From assembly GCA_023846275.1 (NCBI GenBank), contig CM043869.1:32494737-32558736 (forward strand): a stretch of 64,000 nt of DNA. Reading direction: 5' to 3'. A model generated the notes under the pieces. That model made no database searches, had not been told where the DNA came from, and saw nothing but the letters and a program-made list of their open reading frames with translations. Positions 1-12,895 of this stretch are shown piece after piece; the stretch's first letter is position 1, and each line of letters begins with the position of its first letter. The translations under genes and the position numbers were made by a program. Source of the DNA: Vanilla planifolia. Its lineage: Eukaryota; Streptophyta; Magnoliopsida; Asparagales; Orchidaceae.

Positions 1-2781
1 CTTCCATAATATTCAAAATATCATATCATTAGTATTTCTTGTGATAAGGTTATTTTCATTTTTAATTATTCTTAATTTTATTTTAAGAATCATTTTTAGT
101 TGTTCCACAAGCAATGTGAGTACAAGATGAAAACAGACCAAGCTAATTGGTAGTCATGGGTGCCTTAATATATGAACTTAATCTTCATAAGTATTACCTT
201 CCTAATTTACTTTACTAATTGAGCATAGTTACTTTATCAAATAATTGAGGATCATAGCATTTTACATTCTTCTAAATTTCTAACCTATGTCCAAAAATAA
301 ACCTATTGGATAATTATTAATCAAAATTAGGATAGTCTAGCTTAGTCATTAAGTTATCCAAAGTGTTCAATTACGTCATAATCTTAGAGTTTTCCTATCC
401 CAAGGTATGGGATACTTAAGACAATACTCCAACCTTAGTATCTCTTTCATTTCTTCATACATAAGGGCTCTTCTATTTAACTCTTTTTTTCTTGGTTAGA
501 ACATTTGGCCACAATACTTTAGCATAGAATACTTATTTTATTTTGGCATAAAATATTTATTTTATTTTAGCAAAACTAGTTCTCTAATAATATTCAAAGC
601 CATAGCTATAAAAAATCTCAATTTAATCACCCACCATGGAGCAATTTGAAGAGGTGCACTTGAAGTCGTAAAAAAAGATGAGAATTCTGGTGGTATACAC
701 ATGTCTAAGGCTTTTAAGATAGGTTATTCAATTAAAATAACTTGTGTTAGAATTTAAATTTAGTTTACTGAATTAAATCAAGAGATTGAACAAAACAAAT
801 CAAATATTTGCATTAAGATTAGCATTAATCCATTGCACATCATAATTTTCATTAAATTACACCCCATGTCTTCATTAAAAATTGACCTTAAGAGTGTTGG
901 AAAAGAATAATAGATTTTAAAACATTAAAATGCATATAAGAGTCGTTCAGTACAAACACATTTGCTTGAACATCACATTGATATAAATTTAATGATCTAA
1001 TAATAGGGCTTGTTGACTTTGAACTTATGCTATTTAAGATTTGCAATACATCTTGTTCACATAAGTAATGCCCCTAAGTTGGTGAACATGCATTGTAGAG
1101 AATACCTAAGGCTAAAATTTGTGGACTTTAAATTATTTTTGACATACATTAAAATAAATTTAAATAAAGAACATGTGCATGATTAATGGATGTGCACTTA
1201 ATAGATCCCAGATGTAACAACTTACTTAATTAACTACAATTATTCTCTCAAATGATGTATCATCTATAGGATATGTGTATTTCAAATTCAAAACCCAATG
1301 GTATTTTGACTAGTGGGTAGCTTGAAAAGCATGTTGGATGAAGTGGTTAGATCTTAGTTTTGAGAACACAATTGTGAAGGTCTCATCATAAGGAACTTAT
1401 AAGTATGTAGTTAAAATTTTTTATAGATTATCTATATATTCTATCAATTTTTTTAAAGTTGAAAAGAAAAAGATAAATAAAAGCTTTTATATATACAAAA
1501 TATAGATAAACTCGCCTCTTAGATAATTGATCTACATGCAACTTTTGTGTAAAGTAAGAGGGAGAATGAGGAGAGCTCAAGGGGAAGGGAAAAGGAGAGA
1601 TCTATGTGAATATGTCTTGGGGTTTTAAAAGGATTCAACAAATCAGAGAAGATGAGAAATAACTCATGGGAAAAGAAATGATTTTGATCTTCACCTTGTA
1701 GGAGTCACATAATAAGGTAAGACCTCACCAAAGTCCATCTTCATATAGCATATATTAATTATTTGGGTTGACTAGGAGGTCAATTGTGTGAAATTTTTTG
1801 GTAGATTTATGGATGGGTAGCTTGTTGTAGTTTTTTTACTATGATAATCATACAATACCATCATGCATATCATCTAGTACGATCATTACAATAATGACTT
1901 GCAAAAGAATTATTTAATGATCATTAATCAATGCATATCATCATTGATTTAGGAATTGGTTTAGGAATTTTGTCCTAGTGTAAAAAGAATTATTTGAAAA
2001 TGATCATACTAGTCTAATAACATGATCATACCATACAATTGGTTTAGGAAAAGCACTTAGGTTGATCATCTATCTAATCCTTTGTTTGATCAGTGATTTT
2101 AAGGAGATCATATAAGTATAAGTTATGATTGAACTAGTATGATAGATGTATGAAATGATTAATAAATATCATCTATTTAATCTCTTGTATGTTGAAATTC
2201 TTATATTGGATCATATTATGACAACATGGAGATCGAATTAGTATGATGCTTGTAAGAAATATTTAATAGAGATCATTTTTCTAATTCCTTAGTTGAATAA
2301 ACCGCTATTATGGACTTTACTAGTATAAACTGAGATTAGACATGTATAATTAGTTCCTAAAATGTATATTAGAGATTATTTGTAGAATATTTTGGTTAAC
2401 TAGTATAAAGTATGGATTATATAATACAATATATGTGATTATACTATATGATCTGATGAAAAAAATGTAAAAAGAAAGTTTGCTAAGGGATGATTTTTGA
2501 AAGCACTCTCTTGTAAATTATCAATAGAAAGTAACTTGTTATTGATAAAAGATAATATAAGTTGTATAAATAATGAGAAGAATAGATAAAGTAAAAAAGG
2601 AAAGTTATAAAAGACGCTTTTTAAGGTCATCAAGTAAACTAAATAATTGTTATATAATTGGATAACTAAATTCTCTTGATTATCATTATGGCTTGCGTAA
2701 TAATATGAGCATTTGCATAGCCTGGCATTATTTACTTATGTTTTGATTTATGATAACATTATGTTACCATTGATATAGTGT

Positions 2782-2800
2782 GTATATATATATATATATT
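2782..2800. repeat. (TA)n microsatellite
   Basis: Pure TA dinucleotide run. It is absent from the second A copy, where a short duplicated 'ttttgattta' block lies instead (~45955-46025), so this spot is length-unstable. Confidence 0.85.
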
Positions 2801-2979
2801 GATGTATGATATACATGTGTAAATACTATAAATAAAAATATAACATAAAATAAAAAGAAAAATAAATTAAAAAAAAGAAAAAAAGGAAAGGAGATGGTCA
2901 TAACCTACTGTTCTGATAGATTACAAATTATAAAGTTTAGTCTTTGACTTTATTTTATAGCGACTTGATATATTAGATC

Positions 2980-3320
2980 TATGATGATATATTTCACTCA
3001 TTGTACTCAGAGGTGGGGCTTAACATAGCAAAGACCTAAGCTAAGTGACCCCTTAGTGTTGTGAGCATGCATAAATGAGGCTCTAACATTTCAAAGGATT
3101 TGTTCCCCATAGCATGGGATGTTGGAATAGGAAATAACTATGTAATGATGGTTTTCTTCACCCTTGATGTCATGGTCAATTAAGGATGGGACCTTGGTAT
3201 ATTAGAGGCCTTATTTGTCATCAACACATGATTTTGGCAAGGGTGACAACTATGTGATGATGCACTTCACCCTCTAATATTATGGTACTCAAAAGTGGGG
3301 CCATAATATATTAGAGATTA
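2980..3320. repeat. Diverged ~111-bp tandem repeat
   Basis: Blocks near 2980, 3122 and 3233 share the order 'tgatgat', 'cttcac', 'tactca' or 'gtcaat', 'gtgggg' or 'gatggg' and 'atattagag'. They look like an old tandem repeat with a period near 111 bp for the last two units. Present also in the second A copy at about 46190-46560. Confidence 0.45.
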
Positions 3321-4083
3321 AGACTTAGTGATGAAAAGTTATGATATATGATCTTTAAGACTTGTGATAGAGGACATGGAGTAAAATCTAGGCCTAAAGA
3401 AGAATAAAAATAGAAAAAGAAAAAAAGCAAATAATTATTAAATAAATTTTTATATAAAAAATTAATATGAATAATAATATTATAAGATGGGTATGTACTT
3501 GAGCTAGATGTATTTGACAAAATGCATTGATATTATTGCTATTTATAGATTATTATGTATTATTTTATATATTATATGTTATTTTTCAACTGCATTAATT
3601 TTATTTATATTACTTTATTATATATAGCTAATAGTTTTCCTATTAAGTATACTTGTTCATTTCTTACTTGTATTATAAGTCAAGATGTTAACACTCCTAA
3701 AGTTAAGGGTCTTTAGATGATAAGTTAGGACCTTATGATGAGAACTTAATATATTTGTGAGTCTAAGAGTGATGAACATTATATATGAGGATACTTGCAC
3801 TTTATTTGTTCTATAATATTACATTAGTATTAATTTTAGCTTTTTATATTTTGTGACTACTATATTTTATATAGTTCCACTTCTTTTAATTATTTTGGAT
3901 ATAATATTAAGCATTGGAATATTATTGTTTCACCATCCTCACTTGTATAATTTTATTGTCATTAGTTTTTATGATGATGACTTTGATTTAGCATAGTACA
4001 TTAGTATTATTATTAAATTTTATTAGATTATGTCGGGTAGAGCATGACACTAGACCTTCATACAATATGTTAAAATAAATATA

Positions 4084-5034
4084 TGTTAGTGAAGCCAAAA
4101 CATATGGTACATCGGTCCTCGTGTACAGTACATTGTAGTTGTCATTTCTGATGGCTAGTTGCACCATAACTTTGAAATTGTAATATATCCCATGTGCTTA
4201 TTTGGAGCCATTTGAGGGAGTCCTTTATGATTCCTGTCCTATATAAACCTTTCGAATCCTTGAAATGATTGTTCTTTAATATTCTTTGGGAGGAATTTGA
4301 GTGCTTACTTGCCAAAGTAAGCAAAGAAGAGAAATTATTGTCATCAAAAGGAGACCCCACTCTAGAGAGATTCATATGCATTCTTTGATGGGCCTTGCAT
4401 CATCCACATTCAAAAACTCTACCTCACAACATAGCTCTTGATTTGTTGTTAACTTTATTATCAATATTTTGGCAATTTGTAATTATATATATGTCCACAT
4501 TACGTTAGTCTTATGTTATAATTTATTCATTATTATTCTTATATATTAACATTTTTCTTTTGAACAAAAACTAGAAGCCTATTATAAGCTTTAAAGTGTG
4601 GAGAGAAGTTCCCAACTTTGGGCATTTGAAGTATGGAGAGAAGTGTCCATCTCTTAGCTTTGAAAGTGTGGATGGATTAGTCATGGTTTAGCTATAGAAA
4701 AACTTTGGAAATGGATTGTTTCTTACCAAAGCAAAAAGACTCAAGCATAAGAGGCTTCGCCACCTCGCTATAGTGAAAGGTGTGAAAAATAAAAGTTAGG
4801 CTCAAGCTAATGGGTTAAGGATGGACATAAACTCATTTGGTAGGACTAAGATCATTTTAAATTGATTGCATTCATTCTGATTATATTTTTTTTCTTTATC
4901 TTTCACTTATTAGTTTATATTCCTAAATATATGAATCTATTATGCAATACAAAATTGAGATTAGGAAAATTTGTTAACATATTATTTTTTAAACTAATTC
5001 AAACCCCCTCTTGGTATCTTTTTTAAACCCAACA
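4084..5034 (+). mobile_element. Candidate solo LTR, Copia SIRE-like (left A copy)
   Basis: Bounded by TGTTAG at 4084 and CCAACA at 5031-5034. It contains a TATA-like 'cctatataaac' at ~4232 and, close to the right end, a 'ctaattcaaaccccctc' stretch of the kind that stands near the end of SIRE/Maximus-type Copia LTRs. No primer-binding site follows, no pol sequence lies on either side, and I see no target-site duplication. The boundaries are guesses; a chance resemblance is possible. Confidence 0.33.
4590..4682. repeat. Three ~34-36 bp degenerate tandem units
   Basis: Units begin 'tttaaagtgtggagag', 'tttgaagtatggagag' and 'tttgaaagtgtggatgg'. Also present in the second A copy at about 47850-47942. 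Confidence 0.6.
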
Positions 5035-5861
5035 ATCATAAACACCATCAAATGATGATGCTTCAACTTTAACCTTATTATGAATTTTCATATGATTATC
5101 TATGTCGTTCCCAAGAGGTCAAGCTTTTATGTCAATCTTATTATCCTTAGGTGTATGATAATCTTCTTCTAAGAGTTAAATTAGAAGAGAGAGTGTTTGA
5201 ATTTTAGTATGCTGACCATTACTTCTCCAAACTAGGTAGTGAAGACATTCAATGTGTCTTTAATCCCCTCCAACCTATCAAATGAATTCCTTATTATATG
5301 ATGTAGCTGATTTATCTCAATCATACAAGTCTCTATATTCTCTACTTAGTTCTACTTTGGTGGTGTTTTACAACTTTAATATGTTTAAAAAATGATGAGA
5401 TAAGGAAAACATTTATTAATACAAGAAATGATTGATATTTTGTATTAGATTTAAATTTAAAACTTCTAATATTAAATTAAATTAGTTAAAGAATCTTAAA
5501 AGTAAACATTTAGAAATCTATGCAATTTTTTCTTCAAAAAGATTAGTAATATACATAATCATTTTAATAGTTTCTTTCAATGAAAAAAATTAAAACTCTA
5601 AACATGCAATTGTACTTTCTTTGGACTAAATTTTAAATATGTAAATCAATCCCTCAATTGCCAATGGCATTAATTAGAAGATATGGCAAGATAATAATAG
5701 GGCAAGAAAAAAATAGATAACTTAGATGAGAAGAAGACTAGCAAATGCCTTTGAAGAAATTTCTCAAGGATATGCCTTACAAAACTTTCACACTTAATTG
5801 ATGACAAATCCCAAAGTTCTCATTTTATTCTATAATAAGTACTTAAATATAGTCAAAATAA

Positions 5862-6563
5862 TGTCATAATGAAAAAGGCTAAAATACTTCACCTAGAAAA
5901 CTAATAAAATAAAAAATAGTAAAAGCAAAAATGCATGATTAAGTGTGTGTGGATATAAACAAGAACATTTCTTAAGGTTTCATAAATGGCATAGTATATC
6001 TCAATAATAAACTCAATAAAACCCAACTTTCGACCTTTTTTAGACTTTTGTTTGATATATTATCCATGGCCTAAAACGAATTTGGATTTCCTAATCCAGT
6101 GCTCTTCCCAATCTAGTTGACATGTTGTGTTACTTAAATGAAAAAAAGGGACATGCTTCTCTTTATTCATTAATAGTCAAAAGAAAGGTGACAAGAAGGC
6201 ACTTCTAATATAAGAAAGGTTAAAGAGTGAAGCTTCTTGGAATTGCATCCTTAAGAAATCCTATACGGCCTTAAAAAAGAGGCCCCTTCTTCATCTAAGA
6301 CGACACCTACAAACTTCTTTCATAAATAATCTATTAAGTAACCTTGACTTGTTAATTCAATAAGAACCCATGACGTTTATGTCTTGTGGGCAAATACAGC
6401 TTGTGAAAGAAGTTTTTTTTTATTTGTATTTGAGATCTAAAATGAATTTAAGTTGAATCTAGACTTATATTAATTTTTGAGTCATGTAAATACTTAATAA
6501 TGCAAATTGTCTTGCGTCATTGACACAACCACAACAAATAAAGAAGCCCCATGCAATGCTAAC
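5862..6563. other. ~700 bp present only in the left A copy
   Basis: The second copy goes straight from 'agtcaaaataa' to 'cgataatgaag' (about 49135-49155). The left copy has about 702 extra bases here, somewhat GC-richer than the surroundings. There are no terminal repeats and no obvious target-site duplication, so a deletion from the right copy is the simpler reading. No gene is recognisable in it. Confidence 0.75.
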
Positions 6564-9500
6564 AACGATAATGAAGACAATGATGGGACGAGACAGTGTT
6601 AGATTTATCATATTTTTTTTTACTTATTTAGTATTTTGTTTTAACGTGAAATTATAAAATAAGAAGAATTGTGCTTAAATTAATTTTCACGTATCATCTA
6701 TGATTAACAATGTATTTTATTTTATTTTTAGAGTTTTATTTAATACGATATGACTAGAATCTAGACATTTGATATAGTAAATTTTGACTTTCAAAGAAAT
6801 TATCTATAGCTATTTATAAGTAATGTAAGAAAGTTTTTTTTTTATTGTAGTAACATTTATTTATTTTTCATATAATTCACATACTTAATGACCTATTGAT
6901 TTTAGATTATCAATGAAACTCTCAAATAATGAATAATTGATGACCACATTACCTAGATATTGATTGCTTTGTTACATAGTGTTTGTTCATGATTGATGTA
7001 AAATTTGGGAGGCAAATAAAACCTAACCTAGGGAGCATAAATTTTTCCTAAAGTTCAAAAATTTATAGAATGGCAAACTTAATGTTAGAGAAAGTCTAAA
7101 GCTCAAAGACCAACTACAAGAATTGCAAACTCAATCATTATGTCCTACATCATTGTAAACTTCATGCTTATCAAATATCAATTTAACACAAAAATTTATT
7201 TTAATCCATTAAAAGTGTTTGATCTAAATGGAGCTAATACAAAAATTTTTCAACATGAAATTGTCAATAGGCAAACTTTGTTGACCTAACTTTTTGTAAA
7301 GTTTCATAAATGTTGATGTATTTTTTAAGTTTATTTTAAACCACTGAAAGTGATCATGTAATAATAAGATTGCAAGATTATATGTTGAATAAGACTTTGG
7401 TCAAATTTTTAGCCAATAAAACAACAAGAAAAAGATGTGATATTTGAAAACTTTGAACATTAAATATTTAGTGCATCAACATCAAGAAAATTGTAAAGTT
7501 TAATACTTGTCTAAGCTTGTTTACCAAAAGTCAAATGATAACAAAACAAGAAGTTAAGAAAATTTCATACTTAAAAAATTTATTTTTTCTAATTTTATGA
7601 AATTTTATCGAACGTCAAGTTGTTACACTTATACAAAAATAGGTAGAAAGGTAGATTATGGTTAAGTTTAAATCACATTTCCAGCAAAAGTAATAAGTAC
7701 AAACTTGGCATGTAAAATGACAAACAAAACATTACCATACCCTTTCTTCAAAAAATACATTACCATTTCTATTATATGAGTAGTTTTGAATGTTTTTGCC
7801 ATCAGAAAAATTCATTTATTAGTTCTTCCTAATTTTTTTTCCTAACTAAACATCTATAAAGTTTATAATGAAAGAGTTAACAACAATAATTGATTTATTA
7901 TAGATATTTTTAAAAAGTTACCTCATCTTAATCCCAGCATTCAATTATTCATTTTCAATCTTTTGATCCTATATTACATAGTCAAACAACCAAATGAGTT
8001 TCAAATGTTGTGATACCCATTGCACCTTTCTTATAACATGATTATAATCTTATATAAAGATTTCACTTGCTCTTTGTGCTGGTCTAATAATATGAAAATT
8101 ATTTGAAATTAAAAATTGTTTCTATAAAGATGTCAAAAAATGTTTTAATTGTTACATGGTTCTTAACTCTTAGGATTTCAAAGTGTTAAAGAAGAAAATA
8201 TTTTAACTCAAAAATAATGAATCAACACTTATTATCAATTATGGTGGCTAAGCAAGAGTTGTGATTGTTTATTGAGTGGGTCACATAGTGGTGAAGAAGA
8301 AAGCATTGAGAACCAATCCTTGAATGAATGAATTTTCGTCATGAACTTACTTTTTTTGGGAAAATAATGTGATAAGAAGTATGCTTTATAGAAATTGCAT
8401 AAGTCTTAAGAATTGGAGGGTGATGATTGGCCTTTAAGTAGAAGTCTTAAAATATTGAGTTGTGCCTTCAAGATTTTGGACATGATATATTTTCTAATTG
8501 ATATCTCAAGTGTTTAAAATGTGTTCTCCTGTGGTGAGTAATGATAGCTAAACTTGAGTGGATGTCTTCATGCAAAAATTTGTTCTAATCAGGTGGGAAT
8601 AACAAAAACATTTTTGGAGTGAGAGACAAGGGATGAAAATGTCTTGTGAGTTGTAGAAGAGGATTAAATATAGGTAGTTGAGGATGCAAGATATGCCTCT
8701 ACTTTTGGTCTTTAAGAGTAGACATGTGGGACCACATTCTTGATATATAATGAAAAATGCAAGACATCCCTTCAGTAGTTAGGATGTCACAAGTGGTCCA
8801 ATCATGTTTGAAGAGAAGAAGAAAGGAGTCTAGAAAAGATGATTTTAACTGCGCTTTAAACAATTATTGCAATCAAGTATTTTGATTAAATACAATAAAC
8901 AAAAAAGAGAAATTTATATTTACATTTAAACATAAAAAATTCAAAATTACATTTTGAGACCTCTAAAACATTTTTTTCGTATAGAATTTTAAAACTATAA
9001 ATTTAAAACTAATAAAACAAGAGAATTAATATTTTAATTGCTAATAATATAAAAATGAACACTTATCAAAACTTTAATTTGCATATAAATACTCTCATTT
9101 AATGATAAAGAAAAAGTGAGTATCCATATTTAGTTGCTAAATCTCCTATGCCTATAGAATTGTTGCCATAAGGTTATCCTTAGTTAAAAAATCACATATC
9201 CATAGATTCTTTGTAGTATGAATTATAGGTTATAAGAGATGGAGGCCATGTGTTGGCTGGCAATGGACCCAATCTACTCCCTTGGTGGGTTCCCTTGATG
9301 TCCTTCGGCTTGGAGGAGGACATTTGTTGCAATTAGCTACATTTTTTTTGTTTAATCCACCTCTATTCTCCATACCTCCAAAGAATCTATGTTTAACTGA
9401 TTTAAATTTATTTAATATTTGAAATCTTAAAAGTGGAACATCAAGATAATTATAATGCATGAAATGGTTGGTAAATTTTAAGACATTAATCGAATTTTAT

Positions 9501-10073
9501 ATGATATTAAATGATATAAAATGTATGTCACTTGCATAAGTATTTAAATTATGAAAACACATGAATATTTGGAACTTTTGGGAAGTGGCTTTAATCTAAA
9601 TACTCGTATTAAGCACAATTTTTCTTACATGTTTTACTCAAGGTTGTTTTAATTGTTTGATAATATATTATTAAAAATAATAATAAAATAATCATTATTA
9701 TGAAATGATATGACTATTCTTAAATTATTTTGTATGAAAAAGAGATAAATTTTTTAATATTATTTAAAAAGATTAAAAATTTTCTTTTATTTTGTTATTT
9801 TTTTGTTTAAAAAGGTGTATGTAAAAATATCTTTTAGATAAATATGTGATCATACTGAGCAGTTTTTTATTAAAGTAAAATAAAAATTAAACTAAATCAA
9901 ACAACATCAAAAATCAAATCTAATAAAAAAATCAAATAATTGTACAAAATTCAATGGAACTTAAAAAATCAAATATTTTATTTATTTTTTATTAATGAAT
10001 CAAATCTAGAATACAAGTAACTATATTTTAATCAAATAAAAGTTCAAAATCATAAAATCAAACCAACAAATCT

Positions 10074-10101
<28 letters not shown>
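10074..10101. repeat. (TA)14 microsatellite
   Basis: Pure TA run. The matching site in the second copy (52639-52668) is interrupted by 'ttta' and 'tac'. Confidence 0.9.
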
Positions 10102-10106
<5 letters not shown>

Positions 10107-10185
10107 AATCAAATATCCAATTTTATTATTTTTTCTTTTAATCAACAATGATGATAGCATAAATGTTTAATAAACAAAATCATAT

Positions 10186-10320
10186 ACCTCCCGGCCTTCG
10201 ACCCAGCGCGGCCATATGCAAGTAACCTCACTCTGTGAGGGTCCACCGCATGGGTCATCTCTTTATGGGCCACATACGGATCCAAAGCCCTACTTGTGTC
10301 ACTTGTCTTGAGAAATTGAT
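10186..10320. other. GC-richer patch at the right end of segment A
   Basis: About 130 bp with clearly higher GC than the surroundings, including 'cctcccggccttcgaccc' and 'tgggccacatacggatcc'. TGGGCC resembles plant Site II promoter motifs, but no gene follows on either strand. The patch is well conserved in the second copy (52886-53035). It could be an old gene or LTR edge. Confidence 0.4.
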
Positions 10321-10354
10321 TAAAACCAAAGAGGGCATTCGTTGGAATTTGACG

Positions 10355-10381
10355 TATTTTATTTTATTTTATTTTATTTTT
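10355..10381. repeat. (TATTT)n pentanucleotide run
   Basis: Five tandem units. The same run is at 53057-53083 in the right copy with similar length. Confidence 0.85.
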
Positions 10382-10830
10382 CGATTTAAAAAAAAAATTA
10401 AATAAAATTTTTAATAATTATAAATTTATTGATTTAATAAACTTGTTCAATAAAAAGATAGAAAGAAAATAAAAATTTTAAGATTTAAAAAAAAAAATTA
10501 ATAAAATATTTTATGCCTAATAATTTTCATAATTTTCTTTAATATATATTTTTAATTAAATATTATTAAATAAGAGAAATATCATAAATTGTTATAATAA
10601 AAAAAGAAAATAAAAGTGATAAGAGATTTTTAGGTGATTTAGTCTAACTAGTGTCTACATCGACCTTTAGTCAACTCGATTAAGATTCCGATAATAAATT
10701 CACTCTCTTTCATCGTAGTAGATAAAGAAAATCTTTATAAATCATACCTATTTATCACAATATACAAGTGTTTATCATCACAATATTAATGATACAAACT
10801 TATAATATTAGAGTAATACATAAAATAATA

Positions 10831-12758
10831 AACCTAAAGGTTTAGCCAATATTTTTGTCTTCTTAATTTCTTGGCTAAGCCTAGCACATCTCTAAATTAT
10901 AAAAATCTTATCATAATCTCTCCAACCCTTTTCTCATGGTCTTAGCTAAGAGCATAATTATCCAAAGTTTAATTTAAAATGTGCATAAAGATTCACCAAT
11001 GTTATTATCTCAATCCATCCTTACGACCTTCCATTATGATTTTCTTTTTCATGAATTATTTATAAGTCATTAAGTTTAATTCCAAGGCTAAGTTTACCTT
11101 ATATTATCTTGTTTAAGCACCCCAAGTCTTCTTTTAAAACCTATTAGGAATTAACCATAAGAACTAAACCTTGAACTTAGCATTACTAACCATAACCAAT
11201 GTCCCTATTTTCCAATTATATCCCTACCTAATTTAGCTTACTTCATATGCACCAAAATAAGTTCTTCAAAGCTTCCCAACTAGAAACCATTGGTCATACA
11301 TATCCTAGAAGTCAGTTAAGTTCTCTTAAGGGTTAAACCCATGCCTTCTATGATTCAACTAAGCTATGGTTCGATGCTTCACAAGTATACCCGAGGTGAA
11401 TGGATACTTCACTATAATAATCCATATAGTTTTGATTAAAATTTTAAGGTTTAATTCATGGTTCATCTTTGAGGCTAAGGTTTGATTTTCTATTGGCCAT
11501 ACTTTCATGCATGATTTTTCTACATAAATATACATTCACATGTCATGAAGTTAAATTACATTTGTCATCTTGTTTAATTGAGATTTCTTATTTTTTATTA
11601 GTTATTAATGTAATTTGTGTAGAGCTAATGTATAAGATGAAGGTGAATTGTGTCATAAATATGGCTAAAACTAATTAGGGTCACTAATTGTTTTACCCAA
11701 GAAACTTGGTCAACCTAAGAGCATAGCCAATATTTTTATCTTCTTAGCTCTTTGGCTAAGCCTAGCACATTTCTAAATCATAAGTCTTATTCCAAACTCT
11801 TCAACTCTTTTCCCATGGTCTTAGCCAAGAGTATAATTATCCAAAGTTTAGTTTACAATTTGCATAAAGATTCATTGATGTTATTACCTTAATCTATCTT
11901 TAGGATCTTCTATTATGGTTTTCTTTACATTAATTATTTATAGCCATTAAGCCTAATTTCAAGGCTAAGTTTATCTTACATAGTTCTATTTAAGCATCTT
12001 CAAATCTTCTTTATAAACCCTATTTGAAATTATTCATAAGAACTTAAAGTCTAACCTTAAACTTAGTACTACTAACCATAACCATTGTCATCACTTTACA
12101 ATTATATCCCTACTTAATTTAGTCTTCTTCTTATGTACCAAAACATGCCCTCCAAAGCTTTACAACTAGAAACCATTGGTCATACATATCTTAGAAGTTA
12201 TTTAAGTTCTCTTAATGGTTGAATCCATAACTCTCATGATTCAACCAAGCCATGGTTTGATGTTTCCCTAGCATACCTAAGATAAATGAATACTTGGTTG
12301 CAATAATCTATACAATGTTTACTAAATTTTCAAGGTTTAATTTGTGATTCATCTTTTACTCTAAGGTTTAAGTTGTTTACATAGCATTTGGCATATTTCC
12401 ATGCATAATTTTGTGACACAAATATATATGGGTTATTGATGTAATATGTATTTAGCTAATGCAAAAAAAAGGAGTGAATTACGCTTTTAAATAATAAAAA
12501 ATTTTCTTTTATTAAATCTTAATTTATCTTAGAATAATTATTTTAAAAAATATTATTAAGCTTTGTATAGCTAATTGTATTATAGAAAATTTTAAGTACA
12601 TAAAAAGAGTGTTTTAAGTATTACATCTACCCTAAGCTAAATAGCTAGAAAATACTAAACATCAACTTAATAAAAGTTTATATCATTGACTTAATCACAG
12701 CCTATAACACTAGCTTAATAAAAACCTATAACTTCTTCTTGATAAAAGTTAATAACAT
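10831..12758. repeat. Segment B, left copy (part visible in both copies)
   Basis: Colinear direct repeat of 62072-64000. The match runs to the end of the window, so the true extent is longer. It consists of two related units of ~0.88 kb (10831-11711 and 11712 to about 12480), then a module that includes a short minisatellite. The first unit is almost identical to its partner at 62072-62958; the second differs more. The left edge joins segment A directly and lacks the 'acttggtc' motif that precedes this unit's start elsewhere in the family, which marks a deletion breakpoint. Confidence 0.88.
10832..12480. repeat. Tandem doublet of ~0.88-kb units
   Basis: Unit one starts 'aacctaaagg' and unit two 'aacctaagag' at 11712. 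Both continue with matching blocks containing 'ttggctaagcctagcacat', a 'catggtcttagc' block, 'aaccattggtcatacatat' and a 'ggttcatctttgag'-like block. Period is 880 bp here and 887 bp in the right-hand copy. Units within a doublet differ much more than corresponding units between copies, so the tandem event is older than the large duplication. A 69-codon frame at 11469-11678 is identical at 62716-62925 but has no family I recognise and is probably non-coding. Confidence 0.8.
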
Positions 12759-12895
12759 TGGGTTAATAAAAACCTATAACTAATATAATAAAAATCAACA
12801 CATTAGTTTTAATAAAAGCCTATAATCAGCCTAATATAAGTCTACACATTAACTCATTAAAAATTTACAACTTAATAAAAGCTAATAAAAAAATA
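12655..12895. repeat. Minisatellite with ~20-26 bp units
   Basis: About ten degenerate units, each built around a core like 'cttaataaaa' followed by 'cctataac' or 'gtttata' and a variable linker. The array follows the conserved block 'ttacatctaccctaagcta'. The same module sits at 61950-62060 and at the end of the window. Confidence 0.7.

Larger units (their letters stand above)
1..10832. repeat. Segment A, left copy of a large segmental duplication
   Basis: The whole stretch recurs in direct orientation at 43204-53527, colinear and mostly a few percent different by eye, with several indels. It enters the window already in progress, so its left edge is not visible. It carries no long open frame. 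Short frames of 60-85 codons in one copy are usually broken or shifted in the other, so I read it as non-coding. It holds a candidate solo LTR (4084-5034), short tandem repeats, a TA run, a TATTT run and a small GC-richer patch near its right end. The right edge is sharp: similarity to the second copy stops at 10832, where segment B begins. Confidence 0.9.

Noticed and set aside
8640-8800. Promoter-like sequence on the minus strand ('ctatatttaatcc' followed by a CT/CA-rich leader)
   Set aside because: No open frame follows in either A copy. A TATA-like word is expected often in DNA this AT-rich.
2439-9460. Short frames in segment A (2439-2633, 3311-3520, 4142-4381, 9230-9460)
   Set aside because: The second copy of A breaks or frameshifts them (for example the C-terminus of 2439-2633 differs in 45660-45848). 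Conservation is at the nucleotide level only.
11469-11678. 69-codon frame identical in both B copies (11469-11678 and 62716-62925)
   Set aside because: Identity extends beyond the frame into non-coding sequence, and the related second unit does not keep it. No family is recognised, so it is not called as a gene.
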